48,907 bases of DNA from Pseudoalteromonas sp. BSi20652 (GTDB lineage: Bacteria > Pseudomonadota > Gammaproteobacteria > Enterobacterales > Alteromonadaceae). Location: contig NZ_BADT01000092.1 of NCBI RefSeq assembly GCF_000239855.1, forward strand, positions 1 to 48,907. Direction: 5' to 3'. Every line of letters starts with the position of its first letter. Position 1 is the first letter of the stretch. Shown here one piece after another: positions 1-10,359 of this stretch. Position numbers and translations under genes: made by a program. Below the pieces are notes generated by a model, which saw nothing but the letters and a program-made list of their open reading frames with translations, searched no databases and was not told where the DNA came from.

Positions 1-2
1 GA

Positions 3-557
3 GACCCGCCCCCCCCACTCAAAGCATATATGGTCAGCGTTGCTGCAAAGACTAAGTCGCAGCCTGTAATAGAAAAGTCCATAAACCAGCAGGAAGAATC
101 TTCACTGATGAGAACGTCTGAAAAACCTATTACCTCTGCAGCTAATGCCATTATAAAAATTAGAGAACGTGCAACGCCTAAGCCAACTATAGACACTAAC
201 AACTACAAAAAAATAGATCTCAAACTAGGCCTAAAGAGTATTTTAAATAAGCACTACAATACATCTCCATTAACACCTCAAATGTCACAAACTTTAACTC
301 AACCGCAGCGGATCACAGTCCCAAAAGAGCATCAAAAAAATGCCATAGACCCATTAAAAATTGAGCAACAAAGTATGCAATTCACCATCTATCGCTTAGG
401 CGATAGGTGTTTTAAGAAGGTGTCGATTGGAGCTGGTGTCATGCCAAAAAATGACCTACCTGATAGTTACATGCTAAGCATCAAATGTGCTAACACAAAA
501 ATAACCAACGCCTACGATCAAGTAATGAGTAAATGGTTAGATAAAAAACAATGGTAG
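3..557 (+). CDS. Hypothetical envelope-type protein, 5' end cut by window edge
   Basis: The reading frame is open from the first complete codon at position 3 and reads D-P-P-P-P-L-K-A-Y before the first ATG at 30, so the real start probably lies outside the window. If translation began at ATG 30 the product would be 175 aa. The visible part is a proline-rich stretch, then a polar Lys/Thr/Gln-rich linker of about 110 residues, then a small domain of about 70 residues with two cysteines (C-F-K-K and K-C-A-N). This plan, a proline-rich spacer followed by a compact C-terminal domain, is common in TonB-like or periplasm-spanning inner-membrane proteins, but I recognise no family. No signal peptide or membrane segment is visible in the part present. 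Function unknown. Confidence 0.5.
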   Translation, partial: DPPPPLKAYMVSVAAKTKSQPVIEKSINQQEESSLMRTSEKPITSAANAIIKIRERATPKPTIDTNNYKKIDLKLGLKSILNKHYNTSPLTPQMSQTLTQPQRITVPKEHQKNAIDPLKIEQQSMQFTIYRLGDRCFKKVSIGAGVMPKNDLPDSYMLSIKCANTKITNAYDQVMSKWLDKKQW

Positions 558-758
558 CCATTGTTAATAAATGAAAATACCTTGCAGCTCTGTTGCAGAT
601 TTTTTAACTACTGATGGGCTACACCCTATCCATTCTCTGTCTGTGCAATCGTTTTTATTACTTATCTATAGTGGTTAAATCAGCAAGGTTTACCTAGAAT
701 GCTCGGTTGTTATTTTTATTAACACCTCATCAATTAGGAATTTATTAACTTAGTAATT

Positions 759-893
759 ATGTTGTTACTGCTTTTTGTTTGGTCAACTGGAATACAAAAC
801 TTAGCGCAGTCTATTACTGCACTTGCAGTTGCAATGAAGATGGGCGCAACTAAAGCTGATTTTGATGCCGTTGTTGCGATTCACCCCGTATAA
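759..893 (+). pseudogene. Chimeric remnant: MscS fragment fused to glutathione reductase C-terminus
   Basis: This 44-codon frame has two recognisable halves. The first 25 residues (M-L-L-L-L-F-V-W-S-T-G-I-Q-N...) closely match a segment of the intact MscS protein encoded at 1780-2706 (V-L-L-L-L-F-I-W-S-T-E-I-Q-N...). The last 18 residues (K-M-G-A-T-K-A-D-F-D...A-I-H-P-V) match the conserved C-terminal end of glutathione reductase Gor. Both parents share an Ala-Val-Ala tripeptide at the junction, which suggests joining at short homology. A strong terminator follows, as expected after a real gene 3' end. There is no room for a functional channel or reductase, so this is a rearrangement scar; whether the short frame is translated cannot be judged. 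Confidence 0.7.
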
Positions 894-940
894 GACATTA
901 TAACAATGCGCTAGGCGCTAAACTCTAAGTTCTCAATTAT

Positions 941-976
941 AAAAAGCCCTTGCTAAGTAAATAGTAAGGGCTTTTT
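941..976 (+). terminator. Intrinsic terminator after gor remnant
   Basis: An 11-bp perfect stem (AAAAAGCCCTT paired with AAGGGCTTTTT) with a 14-nt loop ends in a T run on the plus strand. It probably was the terminator of the lost glutathione reductase gene whose last codons precede it. Confidence 0.8.
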
Positions 977-1126
977 AATGCTTTTAAATACTTGTTATAT
1001 TTTGTACAAAAAACCACTTTAAACGTCACATTAAAAACACCCACTCAACATTAAATAAATATCTAAGTCATTATTTTAAAATTAAAAAATTTAGACCAAT
1101 AAAATATTAAAAATTTAAATTTTGTT

Positions 1127-1156
1127 TTGACTTTAAAGCATTTTAACGATTAGAAT
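1127..1156 (+). promoter_or_regulatory. Candidate sigma-70 promoter of the decayed gene
   Basis: TTGACT (1127-1132) and TAGAAT (1151-1156) are separated by 18 bp in a very A+T-rich stretch, just upstream of the broken membrane-protein gene. Judged only by match to the consensus; the surrounding A+T richness raises the chance of a fortuitous match. Confidence 0.45.
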
Positions 1157-1176
1157 CCCGCGCATTTATAGTTTCT

Positions 1177-1763
1177 CTTGGTTATTTATGTTTTGACTGC
1201 GATCTTTTATTTATTATGCCTAACGGGTATTGCCTCTTTGATTCAACTTGAAGGATTTGAGTTACAACAAAACGCACTTTACAGTGAAGAAACGCTCACT
1301 GAACATACGTAAGATATTTTAACTTCTTTAAGCTGTATTACTTACGGCGTTGTAGGCAATGATGTTTGTAAGAGAGTTTGATACCTATCTCGGCTCATAC
1401 TTTTTTTGATGACGCTTGGCAAAGTATCGTCTATTCAATGTTGGCTGGTGTATTTGTTTATTTAATAGCAAACAGAGGGAGTATTTTTAACTCTTTAAAA
1501 GCCTATAGCCTCCCCCCTAGCTATGGGATTTGTTTGTCTGGCATGGTTACTTTACTCGCATTTTCGCGAACAATTGGCACAGATGCATTATGGCATTCAG
1601 TAATGGGCGATGACTATGTACGTGTAGTAAAAAAATTGTTGAAGAAGGAATAGAAATTCTTGGCTATACTCTAATCTTTATTTCAGCCATTGAGCTTGTG
1701 CTCATATGCCAAAAAAGAATGGCTAAAAATCACAAACATGGCACTGATGAAGTAATTCAATAA
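1177..1763 (+). pseudogene. Decayed membrane protein gene, several frameshifts
   Basis: Three stretches in different frames read together as one membrane protein. The first, from about 1177, is a hydrophobic helix followed by about 20 polar residues, ending at an in-frame TAA near 1309. The second begins V-R-E-F-D-T-Y-L-G-S-Y-F-F and passes, with a one-base shift in a run of seven T near 1402-1408, into D-D-A-W-Q-S-I-V-Y and a further hydrophobic stretch. The third begins after a one-base shift in a run of A near 1627-1633 and reads I-V-E-E-G-I-E-I-L-G-Y-T-L, then a last helix and a basic tail, with stop TAA at 1761-1763. I do not recognise the family. The two shifts in homopolymers resemble the suspected sequence errors elsewhere in the window, but the other in-frame stops suggest real decay too. 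Confidence 0.5.
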
Positions 1764-1779
1764 CGTAGCTCCATTTTTA

Positions 1780-2706
1780 TTGGTTACTTTTTTTGCACTA
1801 AATTTGCTAATTGGTTTAACAGCTCAATATACTAGCGTGTGTTTATCAACATACCTACAACTGGATATTATGATTACTGATATATTGCTACACCCATTTC
1901 TTGTTTCAATTGTTATGCTTAGCCTTGCACTTGGATTAAAAGTACTTGTTGATAAATTAGCGAAAAACCGCGCAGAAAAGAAAGAAAAAGACATTCGCTA
2001 TATTTCCCACAATATTAAGCACTTTATTAATTTTACAATGGTTTTATTGCTGCTGTTTATATGGTCAACTGAGATTCAAAACTTTGCGCTATCGATCGCA
2101 GCTTTTGCAGTCGCCATAGTACTTGCAACGCGTGAGTTTATTCAATGTGTAATAGGCTTTTTTTACCTGGTAACAACCCGACCATTTAGAGTCGGCGATT
2201 GGATTCAGGTAGGTGATTATTTTGGTGAGGTAGCTGAAACAGATTGGATAAAAACAACGATGCATGAAATTGATATAAACACGTATCAATTTTCAAGAAA
2301 AACAATTTATATCCCAAACAACAAACTGATCACCAGCTCAATAAAAAACTTAAATTTTGTTAAACGCTTTGTTACACATCACTTTATTATTGTTCGCAGA
2401 GAAAGCTTTAATCCATACCCAATTCACGACACATTGACCAAACAAGCTAAACTGTACTGCGAAGAGTTTCAAGAAGTTGCAAGTCGCTATAATTCGATGA
2501 TTGAACGTAAATTAGATGCAAAAATTTCAGGTCCTGAGCCGGTAATTCACTTTGGTACCACTGAGTTAGGTGAGTTTAAAGCCAGCTTTACCTTGTTTTG
2601 CCCTACAGAACAAGCGCTCGAAATAGAGCACAAATTAACAGAGTGCTTTTTTGCATTATGGTATAAAGAGGCTGAAAAAAATAAAGAGGGTGAAGGAGAA
2701 GCCTAA
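1780..2706 (+). CDS. MscS-family mechanosensitive channel
   Basis: A small-conductance mechanosensitive channel opens under membrane tension and releases solutes after osmotic downshock. The product is about 308 aa with hydrophobic segments near residues 1-20, 36-60 and 83-130; the last runs into a pore-lining region and then the conserved beta-domain motif R-V-G-D-W-I-Q-V-G-D...G-E-V (residues about 136-150), followed by Y-I-P-N-N-K-L, both typical of MscS proteins. The start is uncertain: the frame opens at 1756 and the first usable codon is TTG at 1780 with no clear ribosome binding site, so the N-terminus may be longer or damaged. A fragment of a paralogue lies at 759. The convergent tldD is separated from it by a bidirectional hairpin. 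Confidence 0.75.
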   Translation: MVTFFALNLLIGLTAQYTSVCLSTYLQLDIMITDILLHPFLVSIVMLSLALGLKVLVDKLAKNRAEKKEKDIRYISHNIKHFINFTMVLLLLFIWSTEIQNFALSIAAFAVAIVLATREFIQCVIGFFYLVTTRPFRVGDWIQVGDYFGEVAETDWIKTTMHEIDINTYQFSRKTIYIPNNKLITSSIKNLNFVKRFVTHHFIIVRRESFNPYPIHDTLTKQAKLYCEEFQEVASRYNSMIERKLDAKISGPEPVIHFGTTELGEFKASFTLFCPTEQALEIEHKLTECFFALWYKEAEKNKEGEGEA

Positions 2707-2729
2707 ACTCCACCTTCATTAAAACAAAA

Positions 2730-2750
2730 AGCGCGAATTAACTTCGCGCT
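2730..2750. terminator. Bidirectional terminator between mscS-type gene and tldD
   Basis: An 8-bp perfect stem AGCGCGAA / TTCGCGCT with a 5-nt loop is flanked by an A run on the left and T-rich sequence on the right, so it can act for both convergent genes. Confidence 0.75.
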
Positions 2751-2757
2751 CATATTT

Positions 2758-4197
2758 TTATGCTGTACCACCTACAGTTAACTGATCTATTTTAAGGCTT
2801 GGTTGGCCTACGCCTACCGGTACGCTTTGACCATCTTTACCACAAACACCAACACCTTTATCAAGTGCTAAGTCGTTACCAACCATCGATATTTTCTGCA
2901 TTACTTCTGGTCCATTACCAATAAGCGTTGCGCCTTTAATTGGTTGCGTAATTTTACCATTTTCGATTAAATACGCTTCTGATGCGCTAAATACAAACTT
3001 ACCTGAGGTTATATCAACTTGTCCGCCGCCAAAGTTAGGCGCGAATACCCCTTTTTTAACTGAGCTTATAATATCGGCTTGGCTGTGCTCACCACCTAAC
3101 ATGTAAGTATTAGTCATGCGAGGCATTGGTAAATGTGCATACGACTCACGACGTGCGTTACCTGTAGGGCTTACACCCATTAAACGCGCATTTAACTTAT
3201 CTTGCATGTAACCTTTTAAAATACCGTTTTCAATAAGTACGTTGTAAGCGGCTGGTGTGCCTTCATCATCCACATTAAGTGAGCCTCGGCGATCAGCCAT
3301 TGTGCCATCATCAACAACAGTACACAGCTCAGATGCTACTTTTTGGCCCACTTTACCACTAAACGCAGACGCGCCTTTGCGGTTAAAGTCGCCTTCAAGT
3401 CCGTGCCCTACCGCTTCGTGTAAAAGCACGCCAGGCCAACCATTACCAAGTACAACTTCCATAGTACCTGCAGGTGCATCAATAGCCTCAAGATTTACTT
3501 TAGCTTGGCGTACTGCTTCTTCGGCAAATTCCATCCAACGTGGTTTACCATCAACAAGCTCTTTAAAGTAACCATAATCTAAACGTGCGCCACCACCTGC
3601 GCCACCGCGTTCACGGCGACCATTTTTTTCAAGCAGCACTGAGCAGTTTAAACGAATAAGCGGGCGAATATCGGTCGCAAACGTACCATCACTTGCCGCT
3701 ATTAATACTTCTTCGTATACCGCCGACATTGAACTAATGACTTGCTCTGCATCGGGTGCTAGTTCACGAATGTAGTTTTCAAGTTCGCGTAATAAGCTCA
3801 CCTTGTCGGCATCGCTCATACTCGAAATTGGCTGATGCGGTGCAAATTGCTCTTTAACTTTAACATCACTAAATACTTTAATCGCTCTATCTTCGCCAGC
3901 ATCTGCAATGCTACGAGCCGCTGTAGCCGCTTTATTAAGTGCTTCGAGATTTATTGCATCAGAGTAAGAAAAACCCGTTTTTTCGCCGCTTACGGCACGC
4001 ACACCAACGCCGCGTTCAACGTTATAAGAGCCTTCTTTAACTAAGCCGTCTTCAAGCACCCATGATTCGTGGTGGCTTGATTGAAAATATAAATCAGCGT
4101 AATCCACTTTATGCTGATGTATGTAAGCGAGCGTTTTTTCGAGCTCTTCTCTATTTAGCTGGCTGTCGTGTAATAAATGCTGTTCAACCGAATTCAT
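2758..4197 (-). CDS. tldD: Metalloprotease subunit TldD
   Basis: TldD forms a heterodimeric metalloprotease with TldE/PmbA that trims unfolded or leader peptides in the cytoplasm (known from microcin B17 maturation and CcdA degradation in E. coli). The 479-aa product has the family length and the zinc-binding H-E-x-x-x-H motif as H-E-A-V-G-H at residues 260-265, followed by G-L-E-G-D. It is the last gene of the mreB operon and its start overlaps the end of the upstream nitrilase-type gene by 4 nt (ATGA), indicating translational coupling. The partner tldE/pmbA is not in this window. A bidirectional hairpin follows the stop. Confidence 0.95.
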   Translation of the reverse strand: MNSVEQHLLHDSQLNREELEKTLAYIHQHKVDYADLYFQSSHHESWVLEDGLVKEGSYNVERGVGVRAVSGEKTGFSYSDAINLEALNKAATAARSIADAGEDRAIKVFSDVKVKEQFAPHQPISSMSDADKVSLLRELENYIRELAPDAEQVISSMSAVYEEVLIAASDGTFATDIRPLIRLNCSVLLEKNGRRERGGAGGGARLDYGYFKELVDGKPRWMEFAEEAVRQAKVNLEAIDAPAGTMEVVLGNGWPGVLLHEAVGHGLEGDFNRKGASAFSGKVGQKVASELCTVVDDGTMADRRGSLNVDDEGTPAAYNVLIENGILKGYMQDKLNARLMGVSPTGNARRESYAHLPMPRMTNTYMLGGEHSQADIISSVKKGVFAPNFGGGQVDITSGKFVFSASEAYLIENGKITQPIKGATLIGNGPEVMQKISMVGNDLALDKGVGVCGKDGQSVPVGVGQPSLKIDQLTVGGTA

Positions 4198-5033
4198 AAT
4201 AAATGCTCTCTAAATCGTTGATGAGACTGCACGGGCATATCTCGTCTAATTTTTTGTAACTGGTCTAAATCTGCGTTGCAGCTTATAAAACCGGTGCCTG
4301 TTGGCAATTCACTCAGGATATTTCCCCAAGGTGAAATAATAATACTGTGACCGTATGTCTGCCGGCCATTTTCATGTGTACCGTGTTGAGCCGCTGCAAC
4401 TACATAACATTGTGTTTCTATTGCGCGCGCTGTTAATAACGGCTGCCAGTGTGCTTGCCCAGTAGGGACTGTAAATGCACTCGGGACTAAAATAATATTG
4501 GCACCTTGGCGAACTAGTTCGTTGAATAAGCCACTAAAACGCAGATCATAACATACTGTTAAGCCTATTTTACCAAAGGGAGAATCAACAACAACCACAT
4601 CGCTACCTGCTTGGGTAAAATCTGACTCTCGATAGTTCCCTGTTTGATCATCTACGTTTACATCAAATAAATGTATTTTGTTATACGTTGCAACCAGCTC
4701 GCCTTGATTATTATATAAGTGCGATGCTGCATAATATTTATGTTTGTTAAATGGTTCAGGCATTGTGCCTGCATTTAACCAAATATTATGGTGTTGGCAC
4801 AATTCACTAAGTTGTAATTTGTATTGCTCAATTTGCTTAGCAACACGTAACGTATCGTTACCACTTTTACTAAACACTAAAAAAGCCTCTGGCAAACAAA
4901 CAAGTAATGGCCTTGTTGCGGGAAGTGTTTTAAGTGCACGCTTCAAGCTTGCTATGTTGTCATCAGGGCTTAACCCTGATGACATTTGCAGGGCAACTAT
5001 TGTAGGTGTGCTTAGTATTTCAGTGTTGTTCAT
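4194..5033 (-). CDS. Carbon-nitrogen hydrolase (nitrilase superfamily, Nit-type amidase)
   Basis: This family hydrolyses C-N bonds with a Glu-Lys-Cys triad. All three are visible: E49 in C-L-P-E-A-F, K119 in Y-N-K-I-H and C161 in V-C-Y-D-L-R-F. At 279 aa it has the length of a stand-alone domain of the Nit1/YbeM branch, whose characterised members are deaminated glutathione amidases (metabolite repair); that specific activity is inference. The start overlaps the yhdP stop by 4 nt (ATGA) and the stop overlaps the tldD start, so it belongs to the mre operon. Cytoplasmic, no signal peptide. Confidence 0.88.
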   Translation of the reverse strand: MNNTEILSTPTIVALQMSSGLSPDDNIASLKRALKTLPATRPLLVCLPEAFLVFSKSGNDTLRVAKQIEQYKLQLSELCQHHNIWLNAGTMPEPFNKHKYYAASHLYNNQGELVATYNKIHLFDVNVDDQTGNYRESDFTQAGSDVVVVDSPFGKIGLTVCYDLRFSGLFNELVRQGANIILVPSAFTVPTGQAHWQPLLTARAIETQCYVVAAAQHGTHENGRQTYGHSIIISPWGNILSELPTGTGFISCNADLDQLQKIRRDMPVQSHQRFREHLL

Positions 5034-8000
5034 TGCGTTGCTGTTACTTGTGCATCTTTAAGCTTTAAATCGACTGATGCTTGTGGCTGATTTTGCGCAG
5101 CTTGCGGTAGCGTAACTTCACGGCTTTTTCTATCGAGTTCTTGAACAATAGGATCGTTCATTTTACCCGTCACTTTAAAGTTGATCTCTGAGATCACGCG
5201 CGCAGAATGAATAACTTTATCAATTGCTAAGGCAGCAAGCCCTGTTACTGGGTTTACCATCCATGCAACGATAACCGGAATACTCGAGGTTACCTGAGGC
5301 GCCACAGCAAGGTCATAATCTATATCAAGCGTGTTTAAATTTGCATACCCTTTAATAGTTAAATCAGCGGGTACGCCGTCCATTTTGGTATCTTTAGTGT
5401 AAGCGATACCGTTTTCTAACTGCATAGTGCCTTGCATGCTGTTATAAAAAAAGCCCTTTGAAAATACATCTCTAAAATCGAGTTTCAGTTTGCGTACTAA
5501 TGAATCGAGGCTCAGTAACGAAAATACGCGTGCCCCGCCATCGCTCACTTCAGTTAAGTGACCTTCTTCTAAATCCCAAGCTATCTCGCCACTTAAACTT
5601 TTTACATCAAAATCATAAGGTGCTGCTTGCCAAGTAAGATCATAATTAAGATCGGCTTTTGAGTCTTTAATCGCGGAGGTTATATCAAACTCACCAAACA
5701 GTGCACCTATGTCATCACTTTTAAGCTCGCCACTTAGCGTTGTTAATCCATTTTGCCACTGCCCTTTAGTGCGCAGTACATGATCGCCTTTATCGATTAC
5801 AAGTTCTGATATTGATAAACGCTCGCCATCACCCAATAATGACGCACTCACTTTATCAAGCTGGTAGCGATCAATTTTGCAGTCACTACATTCAAACTCA
5901 ATGGCAGGTATTTTAGTAAGCCAGCTTAAGTCTTCCTCAGGAAGTACATCTGTTATTTCAATTAATTGCTCACTAGGCTGTGCAAAATTAAGCCTTAAAT
6001 AATCGGCATTAATTCGTATGGGCTGGCTAGGCTGTGATGTAGGAATAAAAACGCCAGCTCTAAGTTCTTTAGCATTTAGCTTTAGGTATAGATCGTCTTT
6101 TGATGGTGCTAAACGCATTTCAAAATCATTAAAGATGATGTTACTCGCATCAAGCATACCTATATTTGCGACCACCTCATTAAGCGGTGGCATAATCCCT
6201 TTTGATTCTTTATCTGGGTTTGCTTTACCCGCTTTAATTATTTGATCAATCAGATTGAACCAAGGCACTAATTCACTCTGTTCAAGATTTATATTTACGC
6301 TTAAATCTTTTTGATTTAATCCTAAATCTTGTTTTCCGAGCACAAAATGGGCGTTACTAAACTGTGATTTACCATTTTCTAAAATGGCATTAAAGTAAAA
6401 CTGTTGGTTAGCGTTTGCTGTAATGAGATTAGAAATGTCATCACCTTGTACTACTGCATCAAGTGCCCACACTTGTTCGCTATTTTTATCATAAGGTGCA
6501 GGTAAGTTACTCGTTAAGCCAAGTAGCTCAGAGTTTATCTGAGCGTGGTAATTAAAGCCTTGTTCGGTAAAATTAAGAACTAAGCCAATATCAACATCGC
6601 TTTGCCCGCTTAAATAATTTTTTAATATACCCTGTCCACTATCAATTAATGTATCGGCGTCAATTTTAGCGTTTATATCTATGTTTGCTTGGTAATTTTT
6701 TGCATCACTTTTACTGCTGTAATTAATATTTAGCGGCATACCCGACCACTTCGCAGTCGCATTTTTAAGTGTGATATTGTCGTTTTTAAAATTAAGCTCG
6801 CCAGTTAAGTTTTTAAGCTCAATACCTGGCGTTGCTATAAATACTGGCAAGTCATTTAAATTAACTTTGCCGCTAACACTGGCTCCGCCTTTAAACTTAG
6901 AGCCTACCAAAAGCTCAATACTGGCATCGGCTTCCCCTTTGCCCTGTACAACTTTAAAAATTTCAGCAAGAGGTTTGGCAATAGGTGTCGCTGCAAAGAA
7001 GTCATGCAACTTCTCCATCTGTGCTTTTTTATCGATTTGTACAATTAACTCGTCAGCATGCATTAAATCTGCAATGCTTACCTGTACACTATTACCAATA
7101 TCTAAATTAACCAACTTACCTTGCTGGCTATAAATATCCATACGCTCATTAGCAAAATGCAGTGCTATATTCGCATCAGTCACCATTGGCCAATCTGGAT
7201 CAAATTGATACGTTGCGTTGTCTATTTGCGCCACGACATCAAATTGGCCGGAGCCATCAGTAAACGGAAATCCGGATAACGGCCCTGCAAATAAAATCTG
7301 TGCTTTAGATATCTCACCGGCTTTAATTGCACCGTTTAAATGGCTAACAAGGCCTGGACTCATTACTTTAAGCGGAAAATAATGGCCTACTATACTTGCA
7401 TCTGGAGCAAACACTTCTGCATATAAATCAAGCCTAGGTGCTTCACCAAAGCTAAGTTGCATTTCAGCGGCTAATGTCACTTCGTTATTATCAAACCAAA
7501 TATTATCACTGCTGATATGCCAAGCATCTGCCTGTTTAGCTAAATCAAGCTCAACATTTAATTGGTTGTAAGGTATATTTTCACTAAAACTGTCACCTGT
7601 AACGAGGGTGCCATTTTCGCCAAATAAAGCAATACGACCATTTTTTTGATTGAGAAAACCATTTACGCGCAGACCTTGAGCGGCAGGTACAGAATCCAAT
7701 TCTTTCCAACCAATATTATTGGCCTCAAACCATAATTGCCACTGCTTAAAATCGTTAAAAATTAGGTGGGCTTGCTTTATTTGCCCACTAGGTTGACGAC
7801 TTAGAAAAGGGTCAAGCGCATCAAAGCTGGTAAGCTCGGCTAAATTAGCAAGTAGTTCTAAATCAACTTGTTGTAACCATATTTGGTTTTGGGCACCGAG
7901 TTGTGCTTCAAACTCTAAACTTGGCCAGGTTGTATTATTACTATTAAATGTTAAACCGGTGCTTTTTAAATGCCAGCTGTTATGCTCAGGATATAAATGA

Positions 8001-8886
8001 AATCCTCCTTCGCTTAAACTGACTTGTTGATTTTGCTCTGCATTTTTCCATCGCACAAAGCTCGGTAACCATTGCATTTTTATATCACTTACAAGGCCTT
8101 TTTCAAGCTTGAGCCAAGCCTGTAAATTTATATCACTACTTAATTGCTGTTTTTCGGTATTAATATATTGTGCAAGCCAATTAGACACATCTACCTTATT
8201 CGCTTGTACATACATGTCTCCAGCTACCTGCTCAATACTTTCACCAGTCAGTGCAATACGTGCATCAAAAGTCCCCACCGATATACCTGGCAATGCGAGC
8301 GTTCCGCTGCCTAAATGTTGCTCATCTTCATTTTGCCAAATAATATTCTCAAGTAATAATTTGCGCTCTTTTCCATCCGCTAATACAAAATTAATGCTCG
8401 AGTTTTCTATAGCAAAGTGGCCTGTATCACCTAAAAAAGCCCCTCAATTAATTCTTTTTGTTCAAACGATACTTCGCCTTTGTCGCTGTTTTCAAATAAG
8501 TTTGCAACGTTAACACTGGTATGAAAACCGTTGATTACAAAGTAATTAGATTTTAACTGCAGCGTTTTTAAGCTTTCCCACAAATTAAGCTCTAAACTAG
8601 TCTTAGCTATAGTGAGTGAAATAGGCGCGGTTTCATTATCTTTAAACGATAGGTCTTCAAGCACTAAAGCGGGGCCATTACCTTGCCAACTTGCTGATAT
8701 GGCGCCGATTGAAATGCTTATTGCAAACTTATCATGTAGGTAGGTTTCTATATCGCCTTTGTAGTCGTTTGCATACGGGAGGGTATATTTTAAAATAGAA
8801 ACAATAACGGCCAGTAATACCAAAATTATGGCGCAGGTTTGCCATAACTTTCTAAAACAAAAAAAACAGACCGCTTTTGCTTTCAT
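5030..8886 (-). pseudogene. yhdP: YhdP (AsmA-like envelope lipid transporter), split by one frameshift
   Basis: YhdP is a long inner-membrane-anchored, periplasm-spanning AsmA-type protein involved in phospholipid movement to the outer membrane. The first 151 codons from ATG 8886 give a basic N-terminus, a transmembrane helix (residues about 13-35) and the start of the periplasmic part, then hit TAG. The rest continues in another frame down to 5030. The break lies in a run of six A at 8433-8438 (plus strand); adding one base joins L-I-E-G-L-F to L-G-D-T-G-H-F and gives a protein of about 1285 aa, near the E. coli length of about 1266. The start overlaps the rng stop by 1 nt (TAATG). I think the gene is intact and the frameshift is a sequence error, but the raw sequence does not encode full-length protein. 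Confidence 0.85.
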
Positions 8887-10358
8887 TACATCATTACCAC
8901 ATCAAACTGCTCTTGGCTGTATAAGCTCTCTGTTTGAATTTGAACTTGCTTACCAATAAATAGTTCAAGCTCAGCAAGGTTATGATACTCATCGTTTAAT
9001 AGGGCTTCGCTCACAGCAGGCGCAGCGTACACCATAAACTTGTCGGCAGCGTATGCTCGGTTAACACGCACTATTTCACGTAGTATTTCGTAGCAAACCG
9101 TTTCAACTGTTTTTTGCGAACCTCGACCTGAGCACGCAGGGCATACATCACATAAAATATGCTCTAAGCTTTCGCGTGTGCGCTTGCGCGTCATTTCAAC
9201 AAGCCCAAGTGCAGAAAGCCCATTGATATTCGTTTTAGTGCGATCTTTTGCCAGTGCAGATTCAAGTGAATGTAATACGCGGCGCTTATGCTCATCACTG
9301 ACCATATCAATAAAGTCGATAATGATAATACCGCCTAAATTACGTAGCCTAAGTTGGCGGGCAATAGCTGACGTTGCCTCTACGTTGGTATTAAAAATCG
9401 TTTCTTCTAAGTTACGATGTCCTACAAATGCACCTGTATTAACATCAACAGTCGTCATCGCTTCTGTTTGGTCAATAATGATGTAACCACCCGATTTTAA
9501 TGTAACTTTACGGTGCAATGCTTTTTGAATTTCGTTTTCAACGTCAAACAAATCAAATATAGGCCGCTCACCTGGGTAGTATTCGAGTACTTGAGAAAGC
9601 TGTGGAACAAACTCTTCAGTAAATAACTTTAGCTCTTCATAGGTAAGCTTAGAGTCAACGCGAATGCGCTCCATATCTTCGCCTACGTAGTCACGTAGGG
9701 TTCTAAAGGCAAGCGTTAAATCTTCGTGTAAAATACTCGCTTTACTGGTTTTTTTACGGCGAGCTGTAATTTTTTCCCACAGTTTTCTTAAAAAACCGGC
9801 ATCGTGTCGTAATTCGACTTCGCTAGCACCTTCGGCTGCTGTACGAACAATAAAACTGCCATTTTCATCGCCATATTCTGCGACTATTTTTTTAAGGCGT
9901 GAGCGCTCTTCTTCCGTTTCAATACGCTGACTAACCCCTACGTGGGTCGCGTCTGGCATAAACACTAAATAGCGAGAAGGTATAGTAATGTCAGTAGTGA
10001 GTCTTGCGCCTTTAGTGCCTAGCGGATCTTTTACCACTTGCACCATGATGTATTGGCCTTGACGAACTAGCTCCCTAATATCTTGTACTTTTTTTATTGG
10101 TACGTCGTCGACCCCTTCAACAATAGAAGCACTATTAACAATATCTGATGCATGTAAAAATGCAGCTTTTTCAAGGCCGATATCAACAAAAGCAGCTTGC
10201 ATACCCGGAAGCACCCGGCTTATTTTTCCTAAGTAAATGTTGCCTACAATCCCTAAGTTACCGATACGCTCTAATTGTATTTCTTGCAGTACACCATTTT
10301 CTATTAGGGCAACACGGCTTTCGCTCGGTGTGACATTGATCAGTAATTCTGTACTCAT
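8886..10358 (-). CDS. rng: Ribonuclease G
   Basis: RNase G is an endoribonuclease of the RNase E/G family that matures the 5' end of 16S rRNA and cuts some mRNAs. The 490-aa product has an N-terminal S1 domain (about residues 38-120), the catalytic metal-binding aspartates D305 in T-V-D-V-N-T-G and D348 in I-D-F-I-D, and the Zn-link cysteines in C-D-V-C-P-A-C (403-409). There is no C-terminal scaffold extension, which separates it from RNase E. It starts 1 bp after the maf stop, and its TAA overlaps the yhdP ATG, so it is embedded in the mre operon as in E. coli and Vibrio. Confidence 0.96.
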   Translation of the reverse strand: MSTELLINVTPSESRVALIENGVLQEIQLERIGNLGIVGNIYLGKISRVLPGMQAAFVDIGLEKAAFLHASDIVNSASIVEGVDDVPIKKVQDIRELVRQGQYIMVQVVKDPLGTKGARLTTDITIPSRYLVFMPDATHVGVSQRIETEEERSRLKKIVAEYGDENGSFIVRTAAEGASEVELRHDAGFLRKLWEKITARRKKTSKASILHEDLTLAFRTLRDYVGEDMERIRVDSKLTYEELKLFTEEFVPQLSQVLEYYPGERPIFDLFDVENEIQKALHRKVTLKSGGYIIIDQTEAMTTVDVNTGAFVGHRNLEETIFNTNVEATSAIARQLRLRNLGGIIIIDFIDMVSDEHKRRVLHSLESALAKDRTKTNINGLSALGLVEMTRKRTRESLEHILCDVCPACSGRGSQKTVETVCYEILREIVRVNRAYAADKFMVYAAPAVSEALLNDEYHNLAELELFIGKQVQIQTESLYSQEQFDVVMM

Positions 10359-10359
10359 G

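Noticed and set aside
3257-3571. 104-codon plus-strand frame opposite tldD
   Set aside because: It is an antisense frame of a gene with clear family motifs; its own product is Ser/Pro-rich with no recognisable fold or start signal.
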